Positions 14,999-23,229 are shown, counted from the first letter of the stretch. The stretch: 33,738 bases of DNA from Tritrichomonas musculus (GCA_039105265.1 JAPFFF010000176.1:1-33738); one strand, 5' to 3'. Notes: generated by a model from the sequence alone, not told the origin. Numbers and translations are program-made.

Positions 14999-16420
14999 TT
15001 AATCGGGGATATCACCCATATCATTATCTTTGTTAAAACCTTGGAACCCAAACCCTTTGAATTTAATTACTGGTTGTGCCGTAGATGGCTTTGCCGTAGA
15101 TGGCTTTGCCGTAGATGGCTTTGCCGTAGATGGCTTTGCCGTAGATCTGGTTTTAGAACTACTATTTTTGGACTTAGCTGATGACGGTCTAGGCATCATA
15201 TTGGGTGGAATATGTATCTTGCTATTCAAACCACGTGATGACAAACTACTAGTAGATGATATATGTGGAGGTGGTTGGATAGGTTGTATTGGTGATTCAG
15301 GTGCCATGAACTGATATATTTCAGTTGATTCACTATTATCAAGGTCCTCAATATGCAGACTTTGGGAGTTAGAACGCAGTTCGCTAGCGTTCGGCAATGA
15401 AATTACTTCCTGCTTGGGTTGGAATCCAATGTTTTTGAATGATGGTCCAAATGATACCGAATTGGCTTTGGATGGTGTTGGAGTATCACGTATTCTATCA
15501 CGCGGTTTGCTAGCAATTCGGTTTTGACTCTTGTTTGGTGTTAGAACCCTAGCTGATGATTGTATACTTGGATTACTTATGGCCTCGAAATCGAGCTTGC
15601 TTTGCTGTAATCTATTTCGAATATTTCTAACCAGGTCATACTGTGTTTCATATTTTACGCGATATTCCTGCTTATCACCATTTTTCTTAGCTAGAGTAAT
15701 TGGTGCGGTTGCAGGCCGAATATCCGTCGAACGATATACACCATTGCCATCAACCTTGGGCTGTTTGCATATATCATTAATACGTTGTTCAGTTGTAATT
15801 GGCGTTACACCTGGTGGTGGTGGAAGGGGTTTTGGACGAGGTGCATTTGTGGGTTTTTTGGCAAATGCAAACTCAATATTCTTCTCACTTTGTCTGGACT
15901 TATTAGGGCTGTGATATACACGAGTGTTTTGAACAATATTCACAGTAGGTATTTGGTCACTCTCTTCAGCCAATAATGGGATATAAAATCCTACGTCGCT
16001 ACTCCTCCCAACTGTTAGCCGAACTTTATTAACAATGTTTACCTCGAAATATTTAACTGGCAAACATATATTCATATTATCAGTTAGTCGTTTTGGACGT
16101 TCCCCTGGGAACTTCTCTAGATAAACAACATCTTTATCGAATGAGTTTTCCCAAGTCCAGATATAATCCGCATCATACGAATTTGACAAACAGAAGTAAT
16201 ATTTTATAGACTTAATTCCAATGCCATCCTCATCAGGCTCTTTTCGAGCAAAGAAGTTACGTACAAATGGTGGTGGTATTATCACGTGAGGTATTATATA
16301 AATGGTGTGACCATTTGGACTAATAGTTATTTGATCTATAGCATTGTTTTTATTTAAATTATCATATTGTCCGGGTTCTATCGTGAGAGTATTAGTCGCA
16401 TGATCATAATGTCTACTCAT
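14999..16420 (-). CDS. Putative minor capsid protein with disordered tail
   Basis: This 473-residue protein has two parts. Residues about 1-170 are beta-rich and globular (TITISPNG-like turns, KSIKYYFCLSN, YIWTWENSF, KYFEVNIVNKVRLTV). In a Polinton this could be the penton-type single jelly roll, but I cannot confirm the fold. Residues about 175-473 are low-complexity, rich in Pro, Ser, Lys and Asn, with four STAKP units and a final STAQP near 430-455 from a repeated 15-base unit, and a Gly/Phe-rich end (GFGFQGF). The start follows TTTATTTTTGGGTAA. The gene ends 2 bases from the end of the convergent 891-residue gene. Confidence 0.55.
   Translation of the reverse strand: MSRHYDHATNTLTIEPGQYDNLNKNNAIDQITISPNGHTIYIIPHVIIPPPFVRNFFARKEPDEDGIGIKSIKYYFCLSNSYDADYIWTWENSFDKDVVYLEKFPGERPKRLTDNMNICLPVKYFEVNIVNKVRLTVGRSSDVGFYIPLLAEESDQIPTVNIVQNTRVYHSPNKSRQSEKNIEFAFAKKPTNAPRPKPLPPPPGVTPITTEQRINDICKQPKVDGNGVYRSTDIRPATAPITLAKKNGDKQEYRVKYETQYDLVRNIRNRLQQSKLDFEAISNPSIQSSARVLTPNKSQNRIASKPRDRIRDTPTPSKANSVSFGPSFKNIGFQPKQEVISLPNASELRSNSQSLHIEDLDNSESTEIYQFMAPESPIQPIQPPPHISSTSSLSSRGLNSKIHIPPNMMPRPSSAKSKNSSSKTRSTAKPSTAKPSTAKPSTAKPSTAQPVIKFKGFGFQGFNKDNDMGDIPD
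15079..15146 (-). repeat. 15-base tandem repeat encoding STAKP
   Basis: The unit GCCGTAGATGGCTTT (plus-strand reading) occurs about four and a half times in a row, encoding STAKP on the minus strand. Copies are identical at the DNA level, so the expansion is recent. It lies in the disordered tail of the putative minor capsid protein. Confidence 0.9.
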
Positions 16421-16458
16421 TTACCCAAAAATAAACTCCTATATAGACCATACTGTGG

Positions 16459-16791
16459 TCAATAGATTAGCAAGCATGATAGCACGAATGCATCGGGTTT
16501 TATCTCATTACCATACAGGTCTGTGAACCATATTTTGAAATCCCGCTTGGTCCTATTGAGCATCTCATATTTGCGATACTTGGTTTGCCGTCTGTTGGCT
16601 AGCATTATGAAGTGGTCACAGTATGGGTCGAATTCAACAATATCTGAGTGTACCATCAAATCACCGATGATGGTCTTATTCAGGATAGCTCCCACATACT
16701 GCACTACGATGTATTTCTTGTTGCGACTATATATGAAGTCCTCAGGTAATGTAAATTCGGTGGTTTGCGTATGGAAATAGCGCTTTGGCAT
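16459..16791 (-). CDS. Small beta-rich protein conserved in both elements
   Basis: A 110-residue protein clearly related to the 113-residue product at 26,768..27,109 of the second element. Shared features are an aromatic N-terminus (YFHTQTTEF / YFITRDYEN), SRNKKYIVVQY / SRNDKFISFQY, and a C-terminus of the form FKxWFTDxxGNEIxPDxF ending in LxY. That ending resembles the last strands of viral jelly-roll capsid proteins, so a role as capsid, cement or jelly-roll accessory protein is plausible but unproven. The start codon is only 3 bases after the stop codon of the integrase gene on the same strand, so the two may share a transcript. Confidence 0.75.
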   Translation of the reverse strand: MPKRYFHTQTTEFTLPEDFIYSRNKKYIVVQYVGAILNKTIIGDLMVHSDIVEFDPYCDHFIMLANRRQTKYRKYEMLNRTKRDFKIWFTDLYGNEIKPDAFVLSCLLIY

Positions 16792-16794
16792 TTA

Positions 16795-18120
16795 TTAGAC
16801 AGCAAAGTACTGCTTATAGTCTTCACCTAGTGATTCATAATTGGGTGCCACGAATCGGGTATACATAATGGGGATTGTTATAGTAGCTCGCTCATCATCA
16901 GTCTTAGGACTTCGACCAGTTTTGGTTTTGGTATATGGAACATAGAACGCAGTTCCTGCTTGATCATTATCATTCAACTGGAATCTACGATATGGGTTCA
17001 GCAATTTGCATTCGACGTTCCCATTATGGTATCTTATGAATTCAGCAATCTCATTGAACACACGCCTCTGCTTCTCATGCTTCTTCTCAGTTTTGGATGT
17101 ATCGTAATGGATCAATATGATATTCCCCTTGCGATAGCTCAGTAGTCCACCCATTTGCATATTATTTTTGACTCGACGTAGCCGCCGTTGGCAATCCCTG
17201 ATGTATCTCCATTCCAAATCAGGGTTGTGCTGCATTTGATTGGGTGTATAGTATATCTCCTTGGGTTCCCTTGCTAGATACGGGTCATATTGGATTCCAT
17301 CATCTCGGTAATTGGGATTGGGCATTCGTAGAGACCGATGTGGTGTGTTGTTATAGTAGTGAACCATCTGTTGCATCAGGAATGGGTCTCCAATTCTACG
17401 ATTATCTAAACCGAATGCATTGCGGAGTGTCCTAATGGTTGCATCAACGATTTTGTGAGCGTTGTTGTGTTTGGATTTATCGACAATCACTGCATTACCG
17501 TCAATCAACACATTTTTGGTACCTGCATATTTATTTTTGTCTGGACTTCTGTAGGGAATTATATCAAGCACTTTTAGTAGATTATTTTCACCATCACATT
17601 TGATGGTATTAAATTTGAAGTCATCATATTTATCGAGAATGATTTTGGCGTATGCATCCTTAATGGTATCAGCTAGTTTGTTCTTAAGTGGTTCCACAAT
17701 TAGATATCGCGTATTGACATTCACCATGATGAGGTATATGGTTTCATGGGGTACCAATTTATCACCATTCTTCGTAGTGTACTTCACAAACATCAAATCG
17801 ACCTCCCAGCAGCCAGGTTCTAATGAGAAATCCGGTTTTGAATAATAATTGCATGATTTCAATTTGAAGTCCTTCACGAATGGCTCATGATGATACTCCG
17901 GATTGATGATAAACAGCGATGGGTCCAATTTTGATATTTTGGATTTGAATGGGTACTTGAGCAATGACTTGTACTCATTATCGAATATCTTGAATGATTT
18001 CTTGTTGGTATTAGCCATTTCCTGGGGCGGAGGGGGAGCAGGAACTGCGTTCTCAGGGGGCTTAGGTGGTTCAGGAACTGCTTTCTCACCCCACAAGAAT
18101 GATGTTACTTTGTGAAACAT
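16795..18120 (-). CDS. int: Retroviral-type integrase (Polinton integrase)
   Basis: DDE-type integrase of 441 residues that would insert the element into host DNA. After a proline-rich N-terminus (about 12-34), the catalytic core has WEVDLMFV (Asp108), NTIKCDGEN (Asp176) and HNNAHKIVDATIRTLRNAF (third acidic position, 226), followed by the usual YNNTPHRSLRMPNP. The C-terminal 170 residues contain an SH3-like stretch (YRKGNIILIHYD ... FNEIAEFIRYHN) as in retroviral and Maverick integrases. The start follows TTATTTTTGCACATTAA. Two copies of the dispersed GCAGGAACTGCGTTCTC motif lie in the N-terminus and one in the C-terminal part, read in different frames. Confidence 0.9.
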   Translation of the reverse strand: MFHKVTSFLWGEKAVPEPPKPPENAVPAPPPPQEMANTNKKSFKIFDNEYKSLLKYPFKSKISKLDPSLFIINPEYHHEPFVKDFKLKSCNYYSKPDFSLEPGCWEVDLMFVKYTTKNGDKLVPHETIYLIMVNVNTRYLIVEPLKNKLADTIKDAYAKIILDKYDDFKFNTIKCDGENNLLKVLDIIPYRSPDKNKYAGTKNVLIDGNAVIVDKSKHNNAHKIVDATIRTLRNAFGLDNRRIGDPFLMQQMVHYYNNTPHRSLRMPNPNYRDDGIQYDPYLAREPKEIYYTPNQMQHNPDLEWRYIRDCQRRLRRVKNNMQMGGLLSYRKGNIILIHYDTSKTEKKHEKQRRVFNEIAEFIRYHNGNVECKLLNPYRRFQLNDNDQAGTAFYVPYTKTKTGRSPKTDDERATITIPIMYTRFVAPNYESLGEDYKQYFAV

Positions 18121-18148
18121 TTAATGTGCAAAAATAATGGTCTCTATC

Positions 18149-18171
18149 GTGACAGCAAAATTGCTGTTACC
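18149..18171. repeat. Palindrome CAGCAAAATTGCTG, copy 3
   Basis: CGTGACAGCAAAATTGCTGTTACC sits in the spacer between the integrase start and the end of the 77-residue gene. It shares GTGACAGCAAAATTGCTG with the copy at 9219..9236. The flanks GT and AC extend the inverted repeat, so the hairpin potential is preserved although the right flank differs. Confidence 0.8.
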
Positions 18172-18177
18172 AGAAAT

Positions 18178-18411
18178 TTAGTGGTTATCGTTTGATAATT
18201 CAGCTAACTCATTTTCAAGTTTGGCAACCTTTTCCTTCAAACTATTGATGTCCTCAATCAATGATTCACGGACTGCGAGACCATTGCTGCCCAGCATGCC
18301 ACCTTTGATGTTATTGAGGTGACCCTTATACATATAGCACTTCTCCTTGAGATCATGTTTGATGCGCTTCAACTCTGGAATCTCCTTTTTGTATTCACCC
18401 AATTCACTCAT
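18178..18411 (-). CDS. Small coiled-coil protein, 77 residues
   Basis: Highly charged, almost wholly helical protein with two heptad-rich segments (KKEIPELKRIKHDLKEK and IEDINSLKEKVAKLENELAEL) joined by a short Gly-rich loop (KGGMLGSNG), as in a helical hairpin. No family is recognised. The start ATGAGTG is preceded by ACTTTTTTTCATATCTAA, matching the T-tract signal. It lies divergent from the next small gene with 34 bases between the starts. It may be a scaffolding or virion accessory protein; this is inference from composition and position among capsid genes. Confidence 0.65.
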   Translation of the reverse strand: MSELGEYKKEIPELKRIKHDLKEKCYMYKGHLNNIKGGMLGSNGLAVRESLIEDINSLKEKVAKLENELAELSNDNH

Positions 18412-18445
18412 TTAGATATGAAAAAAAGTGTTTTTTCAAGATTAA

Positions 18446-18700
18446 ATGTCATACGCGAAAGCGCAGGAATGTAATTCATACGAGGAACGCCGTGTATTAA
18501 GAGATTCAAATGGGCTTACGTATTTCAATCACCTGGAACGTCACATGCGAAATAGGCGAACTATGAGTTGTACCAAACCCACAATCCCAAAATATGAAGA
18601 TAAGGGGTGTGTTGTGCATGACCCAATCATTAAGTCAACATCATCAACTCTACACCACTCGCTCAATCACCAGGTAATCCCAAATAATTCAAAAATTTAA
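18446..18700 (+). CDS. Small basic protein, 84 residues
   Basis: Unrecognised, basic and His/Asn/Ser-rich, with an N-terminal half likely helical (YEERRVLRDSNGLTYFNHLERHMRNRRT). The start follows GTGTTTTTTCAAGATTAA, the shared T-tract signal, which is the main reason to accept it as real. Its stop codon overlaps that of the convergent gene at 18,697. A small basic protein near the capsid genes might bind DNA in the particle, by analogy with adenovirus core proteins, but no motif supports this specifically. Confidence 0.5.
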   Translation: MSYAKAQECNSYEERRVLRDSNGLTYFNHLERHMRNRRTMSCTKPTIPKYEDKGCVVHDPIIKSTSSTLHHSLNHQVIPNNSKI

Positions 18701-19158
18701 TGTCTTAGGATACCGTTCACCGCATCAGTACACTCATTCACAGTACTGGTGAGCTGATTTATTTTTGTGGTGATCACGCCAATGGTGTTCTCCAAAGTGG
18801 TAATCCGCTTGGTGTATTCATCAACTGTTGACTGCAATGCATTGATGTCAGCTCGAATGCTTGCCAATTGGATCTCCACCAGGTTGTCACTATCGGATGG
18901 CTTGGTGATCTTCTTGAGAAACACATTATTGGAGCCGTCCTTGCAGGTCCGTTTGGTAATCCTATACTCACACTCCGGGGTTATAATTTTGTAGGTTTTA
19001 TTGAGATAATTGGTGGTCTTCTCATTGAAAATATCCTTGTACTTCTGGTAGAACAGGTCGAACTCCTCTACTGAGTTGAATGTGCGTTGCTCCAGCTTAT
19101 TATCGTTTATAACTCTAATATCGCAATTCCCTAAATGTTTCACATTATCGCAATTCAT
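18697..19158 (-). CDS. Coiled-coil protein conserved in both elements
   Basis: This 153-residue protein is related to the 119-residue product at 30,319..30,678. Shared core: FNSVEEFDLFYQKYKD / FKTVDEFNLWYSKNKE, then TNYLNKTYKII / THKLNKLYHII and YRITK. The C-terminal 65 residues form a predicted trimeric-looking coiled coil (IRADINALQSTVDEYTKRI, TLENTIGVITTKINQLTSTV). I chose the start at 19,158 rather than the upstream in-frame Met at 19,212. The signal TTTTTGTCCGTTTTGAA lies just before it, and the longer form would overlap the neighbouring gene's end. It lies beside the capsid and amphipathic genes in both elements, so a virion role is likely. Confidence 0.75.
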   Translation of the reverse strand: MNCDNVKHLGNCDIRVINDNKLEQRTFNSVEEFDLFYQKYKDIFNEKTTNYLNKTYKIITPECEYRITKRTCKDGSNNVFLKKITKPSDSDNLVEIQLASIRADINALQSTVDEYTKRITTLENTIGVITTKINQLTSTVNECTDAVNGILRH

Positions 19159-19208
19159 TTCAAAACGGACAAAAATATATTCATATGTATGTGGATATTC
19201 TATGATGA

Positions 19209-19460
19209 TCAAACCTTGTCCAGTATGGATTTACCTATATCATTAGCTTTGCTTACGTAATTGAGTCCAGTGCTGATGGTGTCTACAACTGGTCCAACAC
19301 CTGGTATGAAGTCAGCGATTGGCTTGATCCTATTGATGATCCCCTTACCAATATCAACTGCCCTTGGGAGGTTACGGATAACAGTTTGAGCTGCATTCTT
19401 GAGCTTACTGCCGACGTTCTTGAAAGCGTTCTTAATCTTCTTGAAGATGCCAATACCCAT
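19209..19460 (-). CDS. Amphipathic capsid-associated protein, 83 residues
   Basis: Starts MGIGIFKKIKNAFKNVGSKL, an amphipathic helix, and continues with a Gly/Pro-rich hydrophobic section (IADFIPGVGPVVDTISTGL). The product of 29,810..30,130 has the same build and the same place, transcribed away from the capsid gene. Membrane-active small proteins of this kind (adenovirus protein VI, for example) are known in related viruses; equivalence is inference. The start at 19,460 is preferred over the in-frame Met at 19,499 because TTTTTTTATATACCAA precedes it. Its promoter region is shared with the capsid gene (47 bases between starts). Confidence 0.7.
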   Translation of the reverse strand: MGIGIFKKIKNAFKNVGSKLKNAAQTVIRNLPRAVDIGKGIINRIKPIADFIPGVGPVVDTISTGLNYVSKANDIGKSILDKV

Positions 19461-19507
19461 TTGGTATATAAAAAAATGTGATTTCAAGCTTTTTTCCAAG
19501 ATACAAA
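19461..19507. promoter_or_regulatory. Divergent promoter of capsid and amphipathic genes
   Basis: The 47 bases contain two T-tracts facing outwards: TTTTTTT, 9 bases before the minus-strand ATG at 19,460, and CTTTTTTCCAAGATACAAA before the plus-strand ATG at 19,508. The same head-to-head arrangement, with a 112-base AT-rich spacer, occurs at 29,698..29,809 in the second element. Confidence 0.55.
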
Positions 19508-21460
19508 ATGAGATACAGGAACGAAAGAGCTCACAATTTGAAATACGAGGTTGGGAATGTCAATGACACATTCCAGAAGATGCGAAATATCATCAATGTG
19601 AATGACGGTACCAGAAGCTTCTCATTTAGAACTGTCGATTGCCATGACCAGCCAGCCCCATTTCACCAAGGCCAGTACTCACAGATTTCATTAACACATC
19701 CCGACCACTTCATTAGCGATATCGACAAAGGCTTCCTCACATTCCACATCAAACTCGATTTGCAATTGAACACCGATTTGGCCAAATTGCAAGAGATCAA
19801 TGATCCAAATAACTTCTATAAACTGTTTGTCGGATTTAAGTCCTCGAACCAATTATTCGACAGGCTCGAGATTCTCCATAACAATGTCAATGTCGGATAT
19901 CAGCAAAATGAATGCATTCGCGAGGGCTTCCTATACTCGGTTTTGAAACCAGAGACTGAGAAGATGCGCCGCAGATTCGTTCACAGCTTATGGGAGAACA
20001 TCAGCAATTACAGTCAAACTCATGCTGGTTCATACGTTAATCTCAATAGCTTCAAGAATGGTGGTAAGACCACAACTGAATTCGACTTGAATGTACCATT
20101 TGATGACTTGCTTGCATTACAGGCATTCGACTTATTCCCTAATGGAATCATTGGTGACTTATCCATTAGATTCCAAGTCAGTCCAGCTGGTCTTGTTTGG
20201 GCTGCTATTGACCCATACACGGTTGCTGAAGCCAAGGCATTCCTGGAAGATAATGATACCGTATCCCCAGAGGAACTCGATAAACTCAAACAAATCAAAG
20301 CACATGGACATCTCAAACACCAATTCACTCAAATCGGTAATGAGGCTATCATCCCAGGACCTGGTGATAATCCAAATCCACCATCTCCCGAACCAACACC
20401 AACTAAATATCAATTGAAGTATGAAGTTAGAGAACAATACGTATCTGCATCTGGAGGTGATTTCGATGATCTGATTGAAAATTGTTCATTCATCTTTGGA
20501 TTTACAGATGATGAATTTACTGAACTTGGAATTGAAAAGACTGATGATAATAAAGCAATTTGTCAAGCTCAATATACCAAAGAACATGGTAAATTACCTC
20601 AACCATCACATGCAGGTCATGTTTACGTCAATTTCGTATCTAAAACCGAAGCTAATAAATTGATGAGTGCCCATTACTCATCACAACCAGCAACACTCAC
20701 TGTTAACCGAATGACTATCACTCTCTGTAAGTCCAACATGCAAGGCTATGGTGTTTGTGAAGCCACTCGTGCAAGCATTGAATCCATATTACGTGAAGGC
20801 CTAGTAATCCCATCTCAAAAGGTAGATTACCATGCATTCCCAATTGCAGCTGCCGCTAACGGAATCAAGTCTACATTGAATATCCCATTAATCAATGTCA
20901 CAAGCATGTCATTGTTGTTCCCCAAGCACCACAATGATTTGACTGTATTTGAGAATCCGGTTTACCAAAACTGCTTTTTGAATATTGGTGGTAAGAACTT
21001 CCCAGATGAGAATGTCAGTACCATTGGCGCCAGATTCTTCGAAAGCCAATTAACAGCAGGAGACCTCGATGGTATCACACTCCAATGTTCAAAGGAATTC
21101 GAAGATAGCTTCACCATGCCCAAGAACGATGAAAATGGTGTCCGATATCGCAATACATTGAGTGATGCCACATCATTTGTATTCAATGTCCAAACTGAAC
21201 GTGCATCTGCTGGATACTGTTATGATGGCTTAGATGGTGGCAAAGGCAATATCCAAATTCAAGTCAATGGCCAACCAATATTCACTGGTGATAATGATAC
21301 ATATTACAAGATTATCGAACCAAGTGGAGCCATTGTTAGACCACCACCTGTCCAACTCTGTTTATGCAGAGACACCTACTTCAAGCTCTCACTCGATGGT
21401 CTTGAATATATCGATGATGAATCACCAGCTGGCTCGCAAGTTGATCCAGAAATGGCATAA
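19508..21460 (+). CDS. mcp: Major capsid protein (double jelly-roll)
   Basis: Capsid protein of 650 residues, homologous to the 557-residue product at 28,024..29,697. Matching blocks include the N-terminal INVNDGTRSFSF region, ISLTHPDHFISDIDKGFLTF, FKSSNQLFDRLEILHNN, SLWENISNYSQTHAGSYVNL, VPFDDLLALQAFDLFPNGI and the end DTYFKLSLDGLEYIDDESPAG. This matches the Polinton and virophage-type major capsid pattern of two beta sandwiches. Residues about 275-400 include a Pro-rich turn (PGPGDNPNPPSPEPTPT) and a beta domain that the homologue lacks or has much shorter. The start at 19,508 is chosen from the T-tract spacing. The next gene starts 42 bases downstream. Confidence 0.88.
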   Translation: MRYRNERAHNLKYEVGNVNDTFQKMRNIINVNDGTRSFSFRTVDCHDQPAPFHQGQYSQISLTHPDHFISDIDKGFLTFHIKLDLQLNTDLAKLQEINDPNNFYKLFVGFKSSNQLFDRLEILHNNVNVGYQQNECIREGFLYSVLKPETEKMRRRFVHSLWENISNYSQTHAGSYVNLNSFKNGGKTTTEFDLNVPFDDLLALQAFDLFPNGIIGDLSIRFQVSPAGLVWAAIDPYTVAEAKAFLEDNDTVSPEELDKLKQIKAHGHLKHQFTQIGNEAIIPGPGDNPNPPSPEPTPTKYQLKYEVREQYVSASGGDFDDLIENCSFIFGFTDDEFTELGIEKTDDNKAICQAQYTKEHGKLPQPSHAGHVYVNFVSKTEANKLMSAHYSSQPATLTVNRMTITLCKSNMQGYGVCEATRASIESILREGLVIPSQKVDYHAFPIAAAANGIKSTLNIPLINVTSMSLLFPKHHNDLTVFENPVYQNCFLNIGGKNFPDENVSTIGARFFESQLTAGDLDGITLQCSKEFEDSFTMPKNDENGVRYRNTLSDATSFVFNVQTERASAGYCYDGLDGGKGNIQIQVNGQPIFTGDNDTYYKIIEPSGAIVRPPPVQLCLCRDTYFKLSLDGLEYIDDESPAGSQVDPEMA

Positions 21461-21484
21461 GAAATATGGTATTAGTGGTAAAAA

Positions 21485-21502
21485 TATTTTTGCACTTTGG
21501 AA
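21485..21502 (+). promoter_or_regulatory. T-tract start signal
   Basis: TATTTTTGCACTTTGGAA directly precedes the ATG at 21,503. It is one of the clearest copies of the consensus TATTTTTGCA, also seen before 2088, 18,120 (minus strand) and, as AAATTTGCATAA, before 22,134. Confidence 0.6.
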
Positions 21503-22123
21503 ATGTCTCTCCATAAGGCTAGAATTCTATCAAGTGAGAATGATGCGAGTGTTAAGCAAGAGCAGAATGTGAATATTAAGATCGCCGCGAATAGACCTCC
21601 ACCAGTTCAACCGGTATCATACCCTCAAGTCCCACAGATGCAACCCCAAATGGGATACACTAAAGGTCTAAACCCCGAAGGGGTATACACGCAAAATGGC
21701 ACACAGGATGCAAATTTTACTACACCCTCGACAACTGGTCCATATCCATCAGTTGCTCCAATAAACAGTCCTCCAACCGATCGATCATTAGACCTCGACA
21801 CTGACGACTTGGGTACCAAAAATAAATTCCTCGAGATATTGCTGAATATCTATGAGACCAATCCACTGAGGATGAACAACTACCTAGTGTGTCATAGCAA
21901 TACACTGATGGAGCTCATTAAGATACTCACTAAGGCTGACAAGGTTGAGCTGGTCATCAATGAGGACAGTGGGTGCACTGGTTGTGTTTCAAACTCGAAG
22001 TACATGAAAATCGATAAGATATTGGTGTCCAAAAACGGGGTATCCAATGAGTTGAAATATGGATATAACCATGTATGGACCGAGCTCATAAGGCACTCGA
22101 TATCACTCAAAATTTGTATTTAA
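21503..22123 (+). CDS. Post-capsid protein with proline-rich linker
   Basis: This 206-residue protein is of unknown function. Residues about 1-100 are low-complexity (Pro, Gln, Ser, Thr; PPPVQPVSYPQVPQMQPQM). Residues about 105-206 are globular: KFLEILLNIYE, LMELIKILTKADKVELVINED, a CTGC pair and KYMKIDKILVSKNG. The globular part resembles the 76-residue product at 27,694..27,924 (FNELLHVLAIDVVIEIKDS), which also follows the capsid gene of its element. Synteny plus weak similarity suggest counterparts. The gene lies between the capsid protein and a small membrane protein on the same strand, so a virion assembly role is plausible. Confidence 0.7.
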   Translation: MSLHKARILSSENDASVKQEQNVNIKIAANRPPPVQPVSYPQVPQMQPQMGYTKGLNPEGVYTQNGTQDANFTTPSTTGPYPSVAPINSPPTDRSLDLDTDDLGTKNKFLEILLNIYETNPLRMNNYLVCHSNTLMELIKILTKADKVELVINEDSGCTGCVSNSKYMKIDKILVSKNGVSNELKYGYNHVWTELIRHSISLKICI

Positions 22124-22133
22124 ATTTGCATAA

Positions 22134-22283
22134 ATGTCCAGCGCAAGTGAAATCATCATGAATATACTATTGGGATTGATATTGGTGACCAATGTAGTTG
22201 AACTGCTATTGCTAGTATCGCTTACAGCTGAAGATGAACCACCTGAGCTGACTGATGAGCTGAGGCGCACACTATATGCCTAA
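22134..22283 (+). CDS. Conserved small membrane protein, 49 residues
   Basis: A short gene starting ATGTCCAGCGCAAGTGAA, preceded by TTTAAATTTGCATAA. Its product is MSSASEII, a hydrophobic segment of about 22 residues (NILLGLILVTNVVELLLLVS), an acidic stretch and the tail PPELTDELRRTLYA. A 46-residue protein at 30,138..30,278 has the same plan: MSLSEIF, a membrane helix, then PPLTDEMRKRLYS. Conservation of the tail between two diverged elements shows it is a real gene. It would sit in a membrane with a short exposed end. Its position between capsid and ATPase genes fits an assembly or entry accessory, which is inference. Confidence 0.8.
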   Translation: MSSASEIIMNILLGLILVTNVVELLLLVSLTAEDEPPELTDELRRTLYA

Positions 22284-22302
22284 AAGCTTTATTTTTGATT
22301 AA

Positions 22303-23229
22303 ATGTTATATTACAAGCGCCTACAACCAACCCTTTTCGACTATACATCTATTGAATTATCAGACAGTTCCAGTGAAGATCCAATTGATCTTGATACATT
22401 CGATAGGTACCAGAGGCAGCAACCGGTATCCCAGAGATTCGATGTAGATGCGGCTATGAGTGAGGCCTATTCCAAGAATAGGGATAAAATCACGAATGCA
22501 TCCATAAGGCCAATCGCTAATGGGATCTATGCGTGGTACAATACTTTGAACATATTGGTAGCATCACAAGGCAAAGGCAAGAGCCATACAGTAATTCGCG
22601 ATATCATTCAAATGAGTAGACTCAATAACGGGGGGTTCCACCTGATCGTGTATGTGAGTAAGAACGGTATTATAAATGATTCCACATTTGAATCTCAACG
22701 CGAGCTCATCAACCTGCCCATTGAGGTCGTCGCTGATAGTAATGCTGAACGGTATTTGAAGGAGCTCGATCTATGGAAGGAGCTGTATAACAAATATAGC
22801 TCAGTTGGGAAGGTTACTCTCGACGAGTCCAAGCTACAGCAGATGTTTGAGTTCCTCCATATCAACAAACTCGGGAAACCCAATGTACCACTCAACACCA
22901 TAATCCTGTGCGAGGACTTCATTAAGAGTAAGCTGTTGAAGTCGGCATACTTCACAAACTATATCACTCAGTTGCGTCATAAGAACTCAATCGTTTACAT
23001 CAATATCCAGTTCTTCAAGGGTGTGCCAACTGATTACAAAAATAATTGTACATCATTCTTCATATTCAATGGGTTCTCACGACAGAAACTCAATTACATA
23101 TATCAGCAGGTGAGCATACCTTGTGAGTTCGAGGAGTTGTGGCAAAAATATAGAACATTATCTGGACATGATTTCATATTGGTGAACACTGTTGAACATG
23201 ATATGCAAGTGGTGTACTCAAAGGTTTAG
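22303..23229 (+). CDS. atp: FtsK/HerA-type DNA packaging ATPase
   Basis: P-loop ATPase of 308 residues that would pump DNA into the particle, as the poxvirus A32-like ATPases of Polintons and virophages do. Walker A is ASQGKGKSHT at residues 87-96. Walker B is NTIILCEDF at 198-206, with the hydrophobic run ending in Glu-Asp. A further segment, SIVYINIQFFKG, after an Arg-rich stretch (YITQLRHKN) fits the sensor region. The N-terminal 60 residues are acidic and Ser-rich. The start follows CTTTATTTTTGATTAA. The stop overlaps by four bases that of the convergent gene at 23,226. Confidence 0.88.
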   Translation: MLYYKRLQPTLFDYTSIELSDSSSEDPIDLDTFDRYQRQQPVSQRFDVDAAMSEAYSKNRDKITNASIRPIANGIYAWYNTLNILVASQGKGKSHTVIRDIIQMSRLNNGGFHLIVYVSKNGIINDSTFESQRELINLPIEVVADSNAERYLKELDLWKELYNKYSSVGKVTLDESKLQQMFEFLHINKLGKPNVPLNTIILCEDFIKSKLLKSAYFTNYITQLRHKNSIVYINIQFFKGVPTDYKNNCTSFFIFNGFSRQKLNYIYQQVSIPCEFEELWQKYRTLSGHDFILVNTVEHDMQVVYSKV

